Of a stretch of DNA of 5,809 nucleotides, positions 1-5,808 are shown piece after piece (positions within the stretch are counted from its first letter, which is position 1; each line of letters opens with the position of its first letter). Origin of the DNA: Treponema sp. (GTDB lineage: Bacteria; Spirochaetota; Spirochaetia; Treponematales; Treponemataceae); NCBI GenBank assembly GCA_017613485.1, contig JAGADS010000126.1, forward strand, positions 1-5,809. Direction: 5' to 3'. The translations under genes were made by a program, and so were the position numbers. The notes under the pieces are model-generated. The model was given only the letters and a program-made list of their open reading frames with translations, was not told the DNA's origin and made no database searches.

Positions 1-1
1 C

Positions 2-2209
2 TTTGACAGGGCAGGAATCACACTTGATCAGGCAAGGGCTTGTGTCATGGAGGTACAGAAAAAGGTTCCTTCATCCGCAAAAATTGACGGTGTCTCATCT
101 CCATATTCAGAGCCTGTTCCCGCAATGTCGGACGGAAGCACTCAGCGCAGAAGGAATACAGACAGCATTTTGTCGCAGTTCAGCCGAGACCTTACGGAGC
201 TTGCACGTGAATCTGACACGGATCCTGTTGTCGGACGTGACAGGGAAATAAGCCGTATTGTACAGACACTAAGCCGCAGAAGCAAGAATAATCCGGTTCT
301 TGTCGGTGAGCCAGGGGTTGGAAAAACCGCCATAGTTGAAGGACTTGCACAGAGGATTGCAAAGGGAAATGTTCCCCGTGGCCTCTTGAAAAAACGCATT
401 CTATGTCTTGACCTTGCCGCAATGATAGCAGGAACAAAATATCGCGGTGACTTTGAGGAAAGAATGAAGAGGGTGATGAAGGAAGTTAAGGAAAACCCGG
501 ACATCATTCTTTTTATTGACGAAATCCACACGATAATCGGAGCCGGAGGACCTGAGGGTTCAATGGAGGCAAGCAACATGATAAAGCCTGCCCTGAGCCG
601 TGGAGAGATTCAGGTAATCGGTGCAACGACACTAAAGGAATACAGGACCCGGCTGGAAAGAGATTCCGCTCTAACCCGAAGATTCCAGATGATTGTAATA
701 AACGAGCCGAGTGATGCAGAGACAGAGCAGATGCTTGAGGGGCTTAAGAGCAAGTTTGAGGATTTCCACCATGTGCGCTATGACGATGACGTGATAAAGG
801 CAACAGTAAAATACAGTCGCCGTTACATTCAGGAAAGATGCCTGCCGGACAAGGCAATAGATGTCCTTGATGAAGCAGGAGCCGCAAAGAAAATCCAGAA
901 TGAGCAGAGACCCGTTGAGCTTGAGCAGCTTGAAAAGACAATCGATGACCTGATAGAGGAAAAACGCAATCTTGTCCAGGAGCAGGATTACGAGCAGGCC
1001 GCATACGTTCGCGACAAGGTTACACACTTACGGAAGCAGCTTGATGAGTACAACATAGCACTCAGGGCGCAGGATGCAAGGGTAAGGACACGTGTAACGG
1101 TTCAGGATGTATGTTCAGTTATTTCCGCAATGACAGGCATTCCCATAGAAAAGCTCGATGCCGACGAAAGCCAGAAACTCCTTCAGATGGAGGAAAAGCT
1201 CAAGAAGGATGTCATAGGTCAGGATCAGGCAATTTCTGTGATCAGTTCTGCCGTTAGAAGAAGCCGCTCTGGTGTCTCATCTCTCAAGAGGCCGATTGGT
1301 TCGTTCATGTTCCTTGGTCCCACAGGGGTTGGAAAAACACAGCTTGCAAAGGCACTTGCAAAATTCCTTTTTGGCAGCGAGGATGCACTTATCCGCTTTG
1401 ACATGAGTGAGTTCAGCGATAAATACACGTCATCCTCATTGATTGGAGCACCGCCTGGATATATCGGGCATGATGAGGGAGGAAGACTTACCGAGAAAGT
1501 AAGGCAGAAACCGTATTCAGTAGTTCTGTTTGACGAGATAGAAAAAGCCGACCCGCAGATTTTCAACCTTCTTCTTCAGATTTTTGAGGAAGGTGAGCTT
1601 TCTGACACACAGAACCATACCGTAAGCTTCAAGAACACACTGGTAATATTGACGAGCAATGCAGGAGTAAGGAACATCAACGCAGAGTCAAGGCTTGGTT
1701 TTGCATCCAGCAAGGAAGGAATACTCCCCCACGATGAGATGGAGCAGAATGCCATGGAGGAGCTCAAGCGCATAATGTCACCTGAGCTCTTGAACCGCAT
1801 GGATGACGTTATTGTATTCAATGCACTGGGCAAAAAGGAAATCAGCAGTATACTTGACATACAGATTAGGGAACTAGAGGAACGCCTGTGTGAGCAGGGA
1901 ATCACAATCTCTATAAAGCCAAAAGCAAGGGAATACATGGTGGAGCACGGCTATGATCCTCTTATGGGAGCAAGACCGATGAGGCGCCTGATTCAGCAGG
2001 AAGTTGAGGATCCTCTTGCAACTCTTATTCTCTCCGGTAAAAGCAAGACGAGTTCACATGCCGTAATAGAATGCAAGAATGATAAGCTCAAGGTTTCGTT
2101 TGCAAATTCTGAAGGCATTAAGAAAATCACAAGTATTTCTGATGATGCGCTTCCCCTTGGAATTGAAGGATCACATTCAATTGAATATATGGAACATACA
2201 GAAAAATAG
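2..2209 (+). CDS. clpC: ClpC-type AAA+ unfoldase, 5' end cut by window edge
   Basis: Hexameric ATPase that unfolds proteins and feeds them to ClpP in the cytoplasm. The frame is open to the left edge, and the residues before the ATG at base 47 (FDRAGITLDQARACV) look like the end of a Clp N-terminal repeat, so that ATG is internal. Numbering from it: D1 has Walker A GEPGVGKT (87-94), pore loop KYRG (131-134), Walker B ILFIDEIH (154-161) and Arg finger RRF (211-213). A short UVR-like coiled-coil middle domain (about 285-345) excludes ClpB. D2 has Walker A GPTGVGKT (424-431), pore loop GYIG (471-474), Walker B LFDEIEKA (494-501) and GARPMRR (641-647). LGF at 550-552 sits where the ClpP-binding loop is expected, supporting ClpC/ClpA function with ClpP. 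Tyr315 lies where Bacillus ClpC has a middle-domain Phe involved in the resting state (inference). About 35 residues after 685 extend past the usual end. ClpA is the alternative name, but the UVR middle domain favours ClpC. Confidence 0.95.
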   Translation, partial: FDRAGITLDQARACVMEVQKKVPSSAKIDGVSSPYSEPVPAMSDGSTQRRRNTDSILSQFSRDLTELARESDTDPVVGRDREISRIVQTLSRRSKNNPVLVGEPGVGKTAIVEGLAQRIAKGNVPRGLLKKRILCLDLAAMIAGTKYRGDFEERMKRVMKEVKENPDIILFIDEIHTIIGAGGPEGSMEASNMIKPALSRGEIQVIGATTLKEYRTRLERDSALTRRFQMIVINEPSDAETEQMLEGLKSKFEDFHHVRYDDDVIKATVKYSRRYIQERCLPDKAIDVLDEAGAAKKIQNEQRPVELEQLEKTIDDLIEEKRNLVQEQDYEQAAYVRDKVTHLRKQLDEYNIALRAQDARVRTRVTVQDVCSVISAMTGIPIEKLDADESQKLLQMEEKLKKDVIGQDQAISVISSAVRRSRSGVSSLKRPIGSFMFLGPTGVGKTQLAKALAKFLFGSEDALIRFDMSEFSDKYTSSSLIGAPPGYIGHDEGGRLTEKVRQKPYSVVLFDEIEKADPQIFNLLLQIFEEGELSDTQNHTVSFKNTLVILTSNAGVRNINAESRLGFASSKEGILPHDEMEQNAMEELKRIMSPELLNRMDDVIVFNALGKKEISSILDIQIRELEERLCEQGITISIKPKAREYMVEHGYDPLMGARPMRRLIQQEVEDPLATLILSGKSKTSSHAVIECKNDKLKVSFANSEGIKKITSISDDALPLGIEGSHSIEYMEHTEK

Positions 2210-2212
2210 GAG
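2208..2212 (+). promoter_or_regulatory. Shine-Dalgarno of the phosphoribosyltransferase gene, overlapping the clpC stop
   Basis: AGGAG lies 6 bases before the ATG at 2219, and its first two bases are the end of the clpC TAG stop (2207-2209). A ribosome terminating on clpC therefore sits on the start site of the next gene, which suggests translational coupling. This supports both the start choice and the operon. Confidence 0.8.
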
Positions 2213-2218
2213 CTTAAC

Positions 2219-2827
2219 ATGAAGGAATTTTTGTCATACGATACTGTCAGAAATGATGCGCTTATCCTTGCACATAAAATCTATCAGGAAGACGGATTTG
2301 TGCCGGATGTTATCTATGCTTCACTTAGAGGCGGTGCATACATGGCAAATGTTCTGAGTGAGTATTACAAGGTTGCGCTTAAAAGACACAAGCCAGTCCT
2401 GTATGCGGCGGTTGTGGCACGCTCATATACCGATGTAAAGCAGCAGGATGCAGTCCGTATTGACGGATGGACATATTCTCCAGACTATCTGCGTCAGGGT
2501 GACAAAATCATGCTTGTGGACGACATATATGATTCTGGCAGGACCTTGAATTATCTTGTCAGCGTTCTTCTTGAAAAAGGTGTTCCTCGTGACAGCATAA
2601 AAGTTGTTGTTCATGATTTTAAAGTATACAAATACAAGGAAGCACTCCCGATTATTCCGGATTACTGGTGCCGGAAGATTGAAATAGACCGCCCGGAGAA
2701 CAATCCCTGGATTAACTACAACAGCCATGAGCTTGTGGGATTGAGTTCTGAGGAGCTGGAAAATAATTTTTATAAGCCATATCCTGAATTAAGGAAGGTA
2801 CTTGAGCCTATTTTTGCCGATAAATAA
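2219..2827 (+). CDS. Purine-type phosphoribosyltransferase (PRTase), base specificity unknown
   Basis: Predicted type I phosphoribosyltransferase of 202 residues, joining a nucleobase to PRPP to make a nucleoside monophosphate in cytoplasmic salvage. The PRPP-binding signature VDDIYDSGRT lies at 100-109, with the paired acidic residues D101 and D102 and the phosphate loop DSGRT. An upstream SLRGG (35-39) matches the pyrophosphate loop, written as R-G-G in Gpt and archaeal-type hypoxanthine/xanthine-guanine PRTases. The segment PDYWCRKIEIDRPENNPW (147-164) resembles the hood of those enzymes, in which an aromatic stacks on the purine and a Trp sits near a Pro. Hypoxanthine, xanthine or guanine is thus the likeliest substrate, but the base cannot be read from the motifs. 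The start is fixed by AGGAG 6 bases upstream. The gene follows clpC by 9 bases. A regulatory or non-salvage PRTase paralog is the main alternative. Confidence 0.85.
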   Translation: MKEFLSYDTVRNDALILAHKIYQEDGFVPDVIYASLRGGAYMANVLSEYYKVALKRHKPVLYAAVVARSYTDVKQQDAVRIDGWTYSPDYLRQGDKIMLVDDIYDSGRTLNYLVSVLLEKGVPRDSIKVVVHDFKVYKYKEALPIIPDYWCRKIEIDRPENNPWINYNSHELVGLSSEELENNFYKPYPELRKVLEPIFADK

Positions 2828-2830
2828 ATC

Positions 2831-2836
2831 AGGGGG
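2831..2836 (+). promoter_or_regulatory. Shine-Dalgarno of the exported beta-helix gene
   Basis: AGGGGG lies 5 bases before the ATG at 2842, inside the 14-base gap after the PRTase stop. It picks this ATG, which is directly followed by a good signal peptide. There is no room for a separate promoter or terminator in the gap. Confidence 0.75.
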
Positions 2837-2841
2837 CTTAG

Positions 2842-3891
2842 ATGGCTTTTAAAAGATCCAGGCTATGGATTTCTGTTTTTCTTATATTTTTGTTTTTTCC
2901 TCAGTTTACCGTAGCATCGGATACCTTGGCTCTTGAGATTCAGGAGCCCCAACCTTACTCTATAGACCGCGACGGAACCTTTGTCTTTACCGGTGATTTT
3001 TTGATTTATCAGATTGACGATGAATACTGGTCGGCAGATAAGAATCCAAGAAAACTCGACATGAGGCAGGATCACATTGTACGCTGGCAGTCCATGGCTT
3101 ATGAGGAAGGAAACCCGGTGTCATCTAAAACAATAATGAGGCACGGTGCGGATATTTATGCAGGATCAAGCTCCGGGAGGGACACCACATATCCTGCAGG
3201 TTCAATACAGAATCCATATCCAAGGCTGGAAGATGCACTGAAGGTTGCAAATGAAGGATACCAGTGCAAGATTCATCTTGTCTCTGACATTAACTTAGAG
3301 AATTCATATTATCTTTATCAGGACTGTACGATTGACGGGGGAGACCACACGATATTTTTTGATTGCAATTCCCTGCTTTTAGTACTGGATGCGGAGCTTC
3401 AGTTTGAGCTTTGTGTCCTTAAAAAAGAAAGTGATGCCTCCTATAATGACTGTATGATCAAGGCGGAAAAATCAATCCTTAGCTTTTATGACTGTGAATT
3501 GAGCGGAAGTTTTCTTGAGACAGCATCCATATTGGAGCTTAATGAAAGCCGCTTGAATTTTACGGGGGGCGGCCTTACAATGCAAAGCAAGGAATACTCG
3601 GTTCTGATTAATTCAAGTAATTCAAGCATTTCGATAGATGAATCCAGGTTAACATGCACAGGAATCCATGCCACAGCCCTGAGCGTCAACGGCGGATCAT
3701 GCTCTTTGGTAAACAGCTCATGTACTTTGTGGGGTGAGCTTGGCCGCATGGTGGAAGCAAGCGGTACAAGACTTTCGCTATACGGAAACACATTTACAGG
3801 TCATCTTTCAAAAGGCGACGGACGTTCACTGTATATAGACGAGATATGCACTGTGATTCAGGATGAGGATAACAGCGAGGTATTCGACTGA
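2842..3891 (+). CDS. Exported protein of unknown function with a predicted right-handed beta-helix
   Basis: 349 residues; I do not recognise a named family. The N-terminus is a classical signal peptide: basic K4, R5, R7, a hydrophobic core 9-22, and a likely signal peptidase I site after V24-A25-S26. There is no lipobox Cys, so a periplasmic or surface location is inferred. Residues 27-100 form a leader domain without visible motifs. At 105-137, IYAGSSSGRDTTYPAG followed by NPYPRLEDALKVA is the entry-cap pattern typical of parallel beta-helix proteins. Short coil repeats follow: LSFYDCELSG (213-222), LELNESRLNFTG (231-242), ISIDESRLTCTG (263-274), CSLVNSSCTLWG (287-298) and LSLYGNTFTG (311-320); the last three are spaced by exactly 24 residues. 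Ten cysteines are all in the putative mature protein. No polysaccharide lyase or hydrolase catalytic residues can be assigned. It lies between PRTase and rnhB and shares one base with rnhB. Confidence 0.8.
   Translation: MAFKRSRLWISVFLIFLFFPQFTVASDTLALEIQEPQPYSIDRDGTFVFTGDFLIYQIDDEYWSADKNPRKLDMRQDHIVRWQSMAYEEGNPVSSKTIMRHGADIYAGSSSGRDTTYPAGSIQNPYPRLEDALKVANEGYQCKIHLVSDINLENSYYLYQDCTIDGGDHTIFFDCNSLLLVLDAELQFELCVLKKESDASYNDCMIKAEKSILSFYDCELSGSFLETASILELNESRLNFTGGGLTMQSKEYSVLINSSNSSISIDESRLTCTGIHATALSVNGGSCSLVNSSCTLWGELGRMVEASGTRLSLYGNTFTGHLSKGDGRSLYIDEICTVIQDEDNSEVFD
3877..3891 (+). promoter_or_regulatory. Stop-start overlap and Shine-Dalgarno coupling rnhB to the upstream gene
   Basis: GAGG at 3877-3880 lies 10 bases before the rnhB ATG, inside the last codons of the beta-helix gene. 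The TGA stop (3889-3891) and the ATG share one base (TGATG). This is a usual arrangement for termination-reinitiation, so rnhB translation probably depends on that of its neighbour. Confidence 0.7.
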
Positions 3892-4493
3892 TGCCAGTGT
3901 TGCAGGCTGGTCTTGATGAGGCGGGAAGGGGACCTTTGGCAGGACCTGTTGTTGCAGCCTGTGTTGTCCTGAGCCCTGATTTCCCGGTTGAAATTCTTAA
4001 TGACAGCAAGAAACTCTCAGAGAAAAAAAGAAATCTTGCAGAGAAAATCATAAAGGAAAAATGTCTCTGGGGGATTGCCCGCGTAGAGCATGATGAGATT
4101 GACAGAATCAATATCCTTAATGCCAGCCTCCTTGCCATGAAAAAAGCATACGCAAAAATGAGTAAAAAGCTTGAGGCCTGGTGCATGACAAACGGAATTG
4201 ATTATAACTCAATTGAAAAGATACATGCCGTTGTAGATGGAAACAAGGTGCCGGATATTTCATGTGAGGTTGAGTCAAAGGTCAAGGCCGATGCCACTGT
4301 CCCGGAGGTGATGGCGGCCAGCATTCTGGCAAAAGTTGAGCGGGACAGGATAATGGTTCAGTATGACGCGCTTTACCCCGAATACGGATATGCCAGACAC
4401 AAGGGGTATCCTACAAAAGAGCACAGGGAAATATGCCGCCGTATAGGACCGTCTCCGATACAGCGTATGTGCTTCAGTTATGAAAAAGAATAG
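3891..4493 (+). CDS. rnhB: Ribonuclease HII
   Basis: Endonuclease that cuts the RNA strand of RNA-DNA hybrids and nicks at single ribonucleotides in DNA, starting ribonucleotide excision repair. At 200 residues it is the usual size of a compact bacterial RNase HII. The type 2 RNase H core is complete. GLDEAGRGPLAGP (7-19) carries catalytic D9 and E10 and the GRG motif (12-14) that reads the RNA-DNA junction. VVDGNKVP (114-121) carries D116. D134, before AASILAKVERD (142-152), completes the DEDD metal-binding set. HKGYPTKEH (170-178) holds Tyr173, the likely counterpart of the conserved tyrosine that contacts the junction. Only six residues precede the first motif, so the chosen ATG fits the family and no N-terminal extension is lost. 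The gene is last in the + strand operon and converges on the PUR gene with one base between stops. Nothing appears degraded. Confidence 0.97.
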   Translation: MPVLQAGLDEAGRGPLAGPVVAACVVLSPDFPVEILNDSKKLSEKKRNLAEKIIKEKCLWGIARVEHDEIDRINILNASLLAMKKAYAKMSKKLEAWCMTNGIDYNSIEKIHAVVDGNKVPDISCEVESKVKADATVPEVMAASILAKVERDRIMVQYDALYPEYGYARHKGYPTKEHREICRRIGPSPIQRMCFSYEKE

Positions 4494-4503
4494 CTTAGTA
4501 TTC
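4483..4503 (-). terminator. Weak intrinsic terminator candidate at the convergent gene junction
   Basis: An inverted repeat GAATA (4488-4492) / TATTC (4499-4503) with a 6-base loop covers both stop codons of the convergent genes. Read on the - strand, the 5-bp stem is followed directly by T5 (4487-4483), giving terminator shape for the PUR gene. Read on the + strand, the following bases are T-rich but interrupted. The stem has only one G-C pair, so efficiency would be low. Confidence 0.35.
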
Positions 4504-4947
4504 GTTGTCTTCTTTTGGGGAATTGCGTTTTGATGTTACGATGACGCGGCCTGTCTTTTTTACGCTGGATTCCTTCTTTTCTGCCTTGCGTTCTGCGACA
4601 AGACGGCTTTCACCTTTCCTGCGGTAAACCTTCTTTTTTGCGGTGTCTGAGTCAGAGTCACCCTGACCGAATTTTGCTTCCTTGGCGGCTTTCTTTTCTG
4701 CCCTTGCCTTGGCTTTTTCCTTTCTGTCCTTTTCGATGAATGTAAGGGCATCATCCATGCCTGACAAGAATTCCTGCATGTCGTCTGCAAATACTACGAT
4801 GGCACGCCTGTCATCCTGTCCGTCCTTGACCTTGCTTTCGACTATCTGCAAAAACACGTCATGGTTACGGTTTTCCTTGACATTGAAAAAATAAGAACGG
4901 TTGTCAAAGTTGATTTGTGTTGTATAAAGTTCGCCGCGAATACCCAT
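4495..4947 (-). CDS. PUR-domain DNA/RNA-binding protein with basic tail
   Basis: 150-residue cytoplasmic nucleic-acid-binding protein. Residues 1-73 form one PUR repeat (DUF3276-like): GELYTTQINFDNRSYFFNVKE (5-25) gives the beta hairpins with aromatic and basic surface residues, then DVFLQIVESK (30-39), RRAIVVFADDM (47-57) and the helix EFLSGMDDALTFIEKDRKE (59-77). Such single-repeat proteins are known to act as dimers. The remaining 75 residues are low complexity and rich in Lys, Arg, Ala, Glu and Ser, probably disordered and adding nonspecific affinity for nucleic acid. The best studied relative is the Borrelia protein BpuR, which binds DNA and RNA and affects its own expression; a similar role here is inference. 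The start is fixed by a strong Shine-Dalgarno 3 bases upstream and by the domain beginning at residue 2. It has its own likely promoter in the upstream gap. Confidence 0.88.
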   Translation of the reverse strand: MGIRGELYTTQINFDNRSYFFNVKENRNHDVFLQIVESKVKDGQDDRRAIVVFADDMQEFLSGMDDALTFIEKDRKEKAKARAEKKAAKEAKFGQGDSDSDTAKKKVYRRKGESRLVAERKAEKKESSVKKTGRVIVTSKRNSPKEDNEY

Positions 4948-4950
4948 CGT

Positions 4951-4960
4951 TTCCTTCCTT
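4951..4960 (-). promoter_or_regulatory. Shine-Dalgarno of the PUR gene, duplicated AAGGA
   Basis: On the - strand AAGGAAGGAA ends 3 bases before the ATG (4947-4945). Two overlapping AAGGA copies offer anti-Shine-Dalgarno pairing at two spacings (about 4 and 8 bases to the ATG), which suggests strong translation. Confidence 0.75.
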
Positions 4961-4983
4961 GTTTGTGTGAGTGGATTTTGGAA

Positions 4984-5012
4984 ACTATAATATATTAGAG
5001 AAAAAAAAACAA
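4984..5012 (-). promoter_or_regulatory. Sigma-70-like promoter for the PUR gene
   Basis: On the - strand, TTGTTT (5012-5007, -35) and TATAGT (4989-4984, -10) are separated by exactly 17 bases. The -10 matches TATAAT at five of six positions, and the -35 matches TTGACA at the first three. The spacer contains most of a T9 run. The predicted start of transcription is near 4977, leaving a leader of about 30 bases that holds only the ribosome binding site. This is motif matching only; overlapping A/T hexamers (TATATT, TATTAT) give poorer spacing. Confidence 0.5.
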
Positions 5013-5025
5013 GTATTTGAACTTA
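5001..5025 (-). terminator. Weak terminator candidate after the Rpn nuclease gene
   Basis: On the - strand AAGT (5024-5021) and ACTT (5014-5011) can pair around a 6-base loop, with a possible outer T-G pair (5025 with 5010), followed at once by nine T (5009-5001). The stem overlaps the stop codon and has little G-C, so it would be unstable; the long T tract is the stronger part of the signal. Some readthrough into the PUR gene is likely. Confidence 0.3.
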
Positions 5026-5208
5026 TAAACTCCCAATCTTCTCCGCAATCTCTTTCACTTGCTCTAAGGGAAGGCCTGTACAACGTGCTGTAATTTCCGT
5101 AGGGATTCCTTCCCTAAGAAGGTTTTCCGCGGCTTCCATCTTAGCATCATGTTTGCCTTCTTCAAATGCGATTTCTTTCTCTTCGTCTATTGTCTGCTGC
5201 CAAGTCAT
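5023..5208 (-). CDS. Possible in-frame internal gene: 61-residue C-terminal Rpn fragment
   Basis: Inside the Rpn nuclease gene an in-frame ATG (5208-5206; residue 186 counted from the Met at 5763) is preceded by GGAGG (5222-5218) with a 9-base spacer. The product would hold the charged helix and the C-terminal GIPTEI...LPLEQV segment, and none of the nuclease core. In E. coli, Rpn genes are reported to encode such C-terminal proteins from internal starts that inhibit the full-length nuclease. Whether it is made here is inference: GGAGG also falls naturally in Trp-Arg codons (TGG AGG), and I see no convincing internal promoter. A weaker alternative start, with AGAAG upstream, is residue 179 (5229). 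Confidence 0.3.
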   Translation of the reverse strand: MTWQQTIDEEKEIAFEEGKHDAKMEAAENLLREGIPTEITARCTGLPLEQVKEIAEKIGSL

Positions 5209-5808
5209 ATATTGTTTCCTCCATTTCATATTCTTCTTGGCGAAGCGAACCTTCTTTTCCAGGGATTTTGTAAGCTCACTGTCGGCTTTCTGGCCTAATA
5301 GAAATCTGAAAAAAGCTTTCTCATCGTCATTTTTCATTTTATCATATTCCGATGCATTAAAAAAGACCTTGTATGCCCTGTCGTTCAATTTTATTTCTGG
5401 ATGATTCCTGCACATGTTCTCAAAGTAATATACAGGCTCAACCTTCTTGAACGGTGGCTCGAGGCATAGGAAAATCACGTAGGAGTCCTTCAACTTTGAG
5501 TATTTCTCTCCCTTTGAAAGGTTATCAAGGTCTATGACGCTCTGGTAATACCTTGCTCTCTTTGGAAGGTTCCTGTTGCTTGTGGTCTGAATCTCAATGT
5601 CGAATATGTGCTTTGAATCTCTTGTGTAGACATCAAAGCGGACACTCTTTGAGTCAAGGCTTTCCTGCATGGTGCGCTCTGCCTCAGGCTTCCTGAGTTT
5701 GGAGATTTTTTTGTGCAAAAGGATCTCAAGGACCTGACGGCACAGCTCTGGCTCACTTTCCATAATCTTACAGAAAAGGAAATTGTTTGCGAATGTGAGT
5801 TCTTCCCA
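5023..5808 (-). CDS. Rpn-family PD-(D/E)XK nuclease / putative transposase, 5' end cut by window edge
   Basis: The family (PDDEXK_2; recombination-promoting nuclease, often annotated as transposase) comprises DNA endonucleases, some now linked to phage defence. The frame is open to the right edge, and WEELTFANNFLFCKI just before the ATG at 5763 is the family's conserved N-terminal stretch (L-T-F...F-x-F-x-K-I/V-M), so the true start lies outside. Numbered from that internal Met: helix PELCRQVLEILL (5-16), then the nuclease core with D44 in VRFDVYTRD and E57-x-Q59 in FDIEIQT, the D...ExQ form of the catalytic motif; a Y-Y-Q-S-V-I-D segment (72-78); the F-rich stretch YKVFFNASEY (131-140); a charged helical region (160-205); and a C-terminal GIPTEITARCTGLPLEQVKEI (219-239) resembling a small helix-turn-helix. 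About 261 residues are visible, with no frameshift or lost catalytic residue, so it appears intact. No terminal inverted repeats or target duplications are visible inside the window. Confidence 0.9.
   Translation of the reverse strand, partial: WEELTFANNFLFCKIMESEPELCRQVLEILLHKKISKLRKPEAERTMQESLDSKSVRFDVYTRDSKHIFDIEIQTTSNRNLPKRARYYQSVIDLDNLSKGEKYSKLKDSYVIFLCLEPPFKKVEPVYYFENMCRNHPEIKLNDRAYKVFFNASEYDKMKNDDEKAFFRFLLGQKADSELTKSLEKKVRFAKKNMKWRKQYMTWQQTIDEEKEIAFEEGKHDAKMEAAENLLREGIPTEITARCTGLPLEQVKEIAEKIGSL
5218..5222 (-). promoter_or_regulatory. Internal Shine-Dalgarno within the Rpn nuclease gene
   Basis: CCTCC on the + strand reads GGAGG on the - strand, 9 bases before an in-frame ATG at 5208. 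It is as strong as the Shine-Dalgarno sequences of the annotated gene starts in this window. Confidence 0.4.

Noticed and set aside
47..49. ATG taken as the start of clpC
   Set aside because: The frame stays open to the left edge and the preceding residues resemble the end of the Clp N-domain; starting here would give a ClpC without its N-domain.
142..1027. Several - strand open frames opposite clpC (145, 118, 86 and 81 residues)
   Set aside because: They are antisense to strongly conserved AAA+ coding sequence, and their products show no recognisable motifs.
3794..4186. - strand open frame of 130 residues opposite the beta-helix gene end and rnhB
   Set aside because: It lies across two well-supported genes on the other strand, and its product has no recognisable domain.
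4525..4560. GCGT/ACGC repeat followed by T6 as a + strand terminator for rnhB
   Set aside because: The stem is only 4-5 bp with a large loop, and six bases separate it from the T run, so it is a poor intrinsic terminator.
4560..4790. Second - strand frame of 76 residues inside the PUR gene
   Set aside because: A basic, low-complexity product arising from the purine-rich tail sequence in another frame; no independent support.
5137..5139. Third in-frame Met (residue 209 from the Met at 5763) of the Rpn gene as an internal start
   Set aside because: The nearest purine-rich Shine-Dalgarno-like sequence is too far upstream to support initiation.
5153..5404. + strand open frame of 83 residues opposite the Rpn gene
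   Set aside because: Ser/Phe-rich product typical of the complement of Lys/Glu-rich coding sequence; no motif.
5761..5763. ATG taken as the start of the Rpn nuclease
   Set aside because: The 15 in-frame residues before it are the conserved N-terminal motif of the family, and no good Shine-Dalgarno precedes this ATG.
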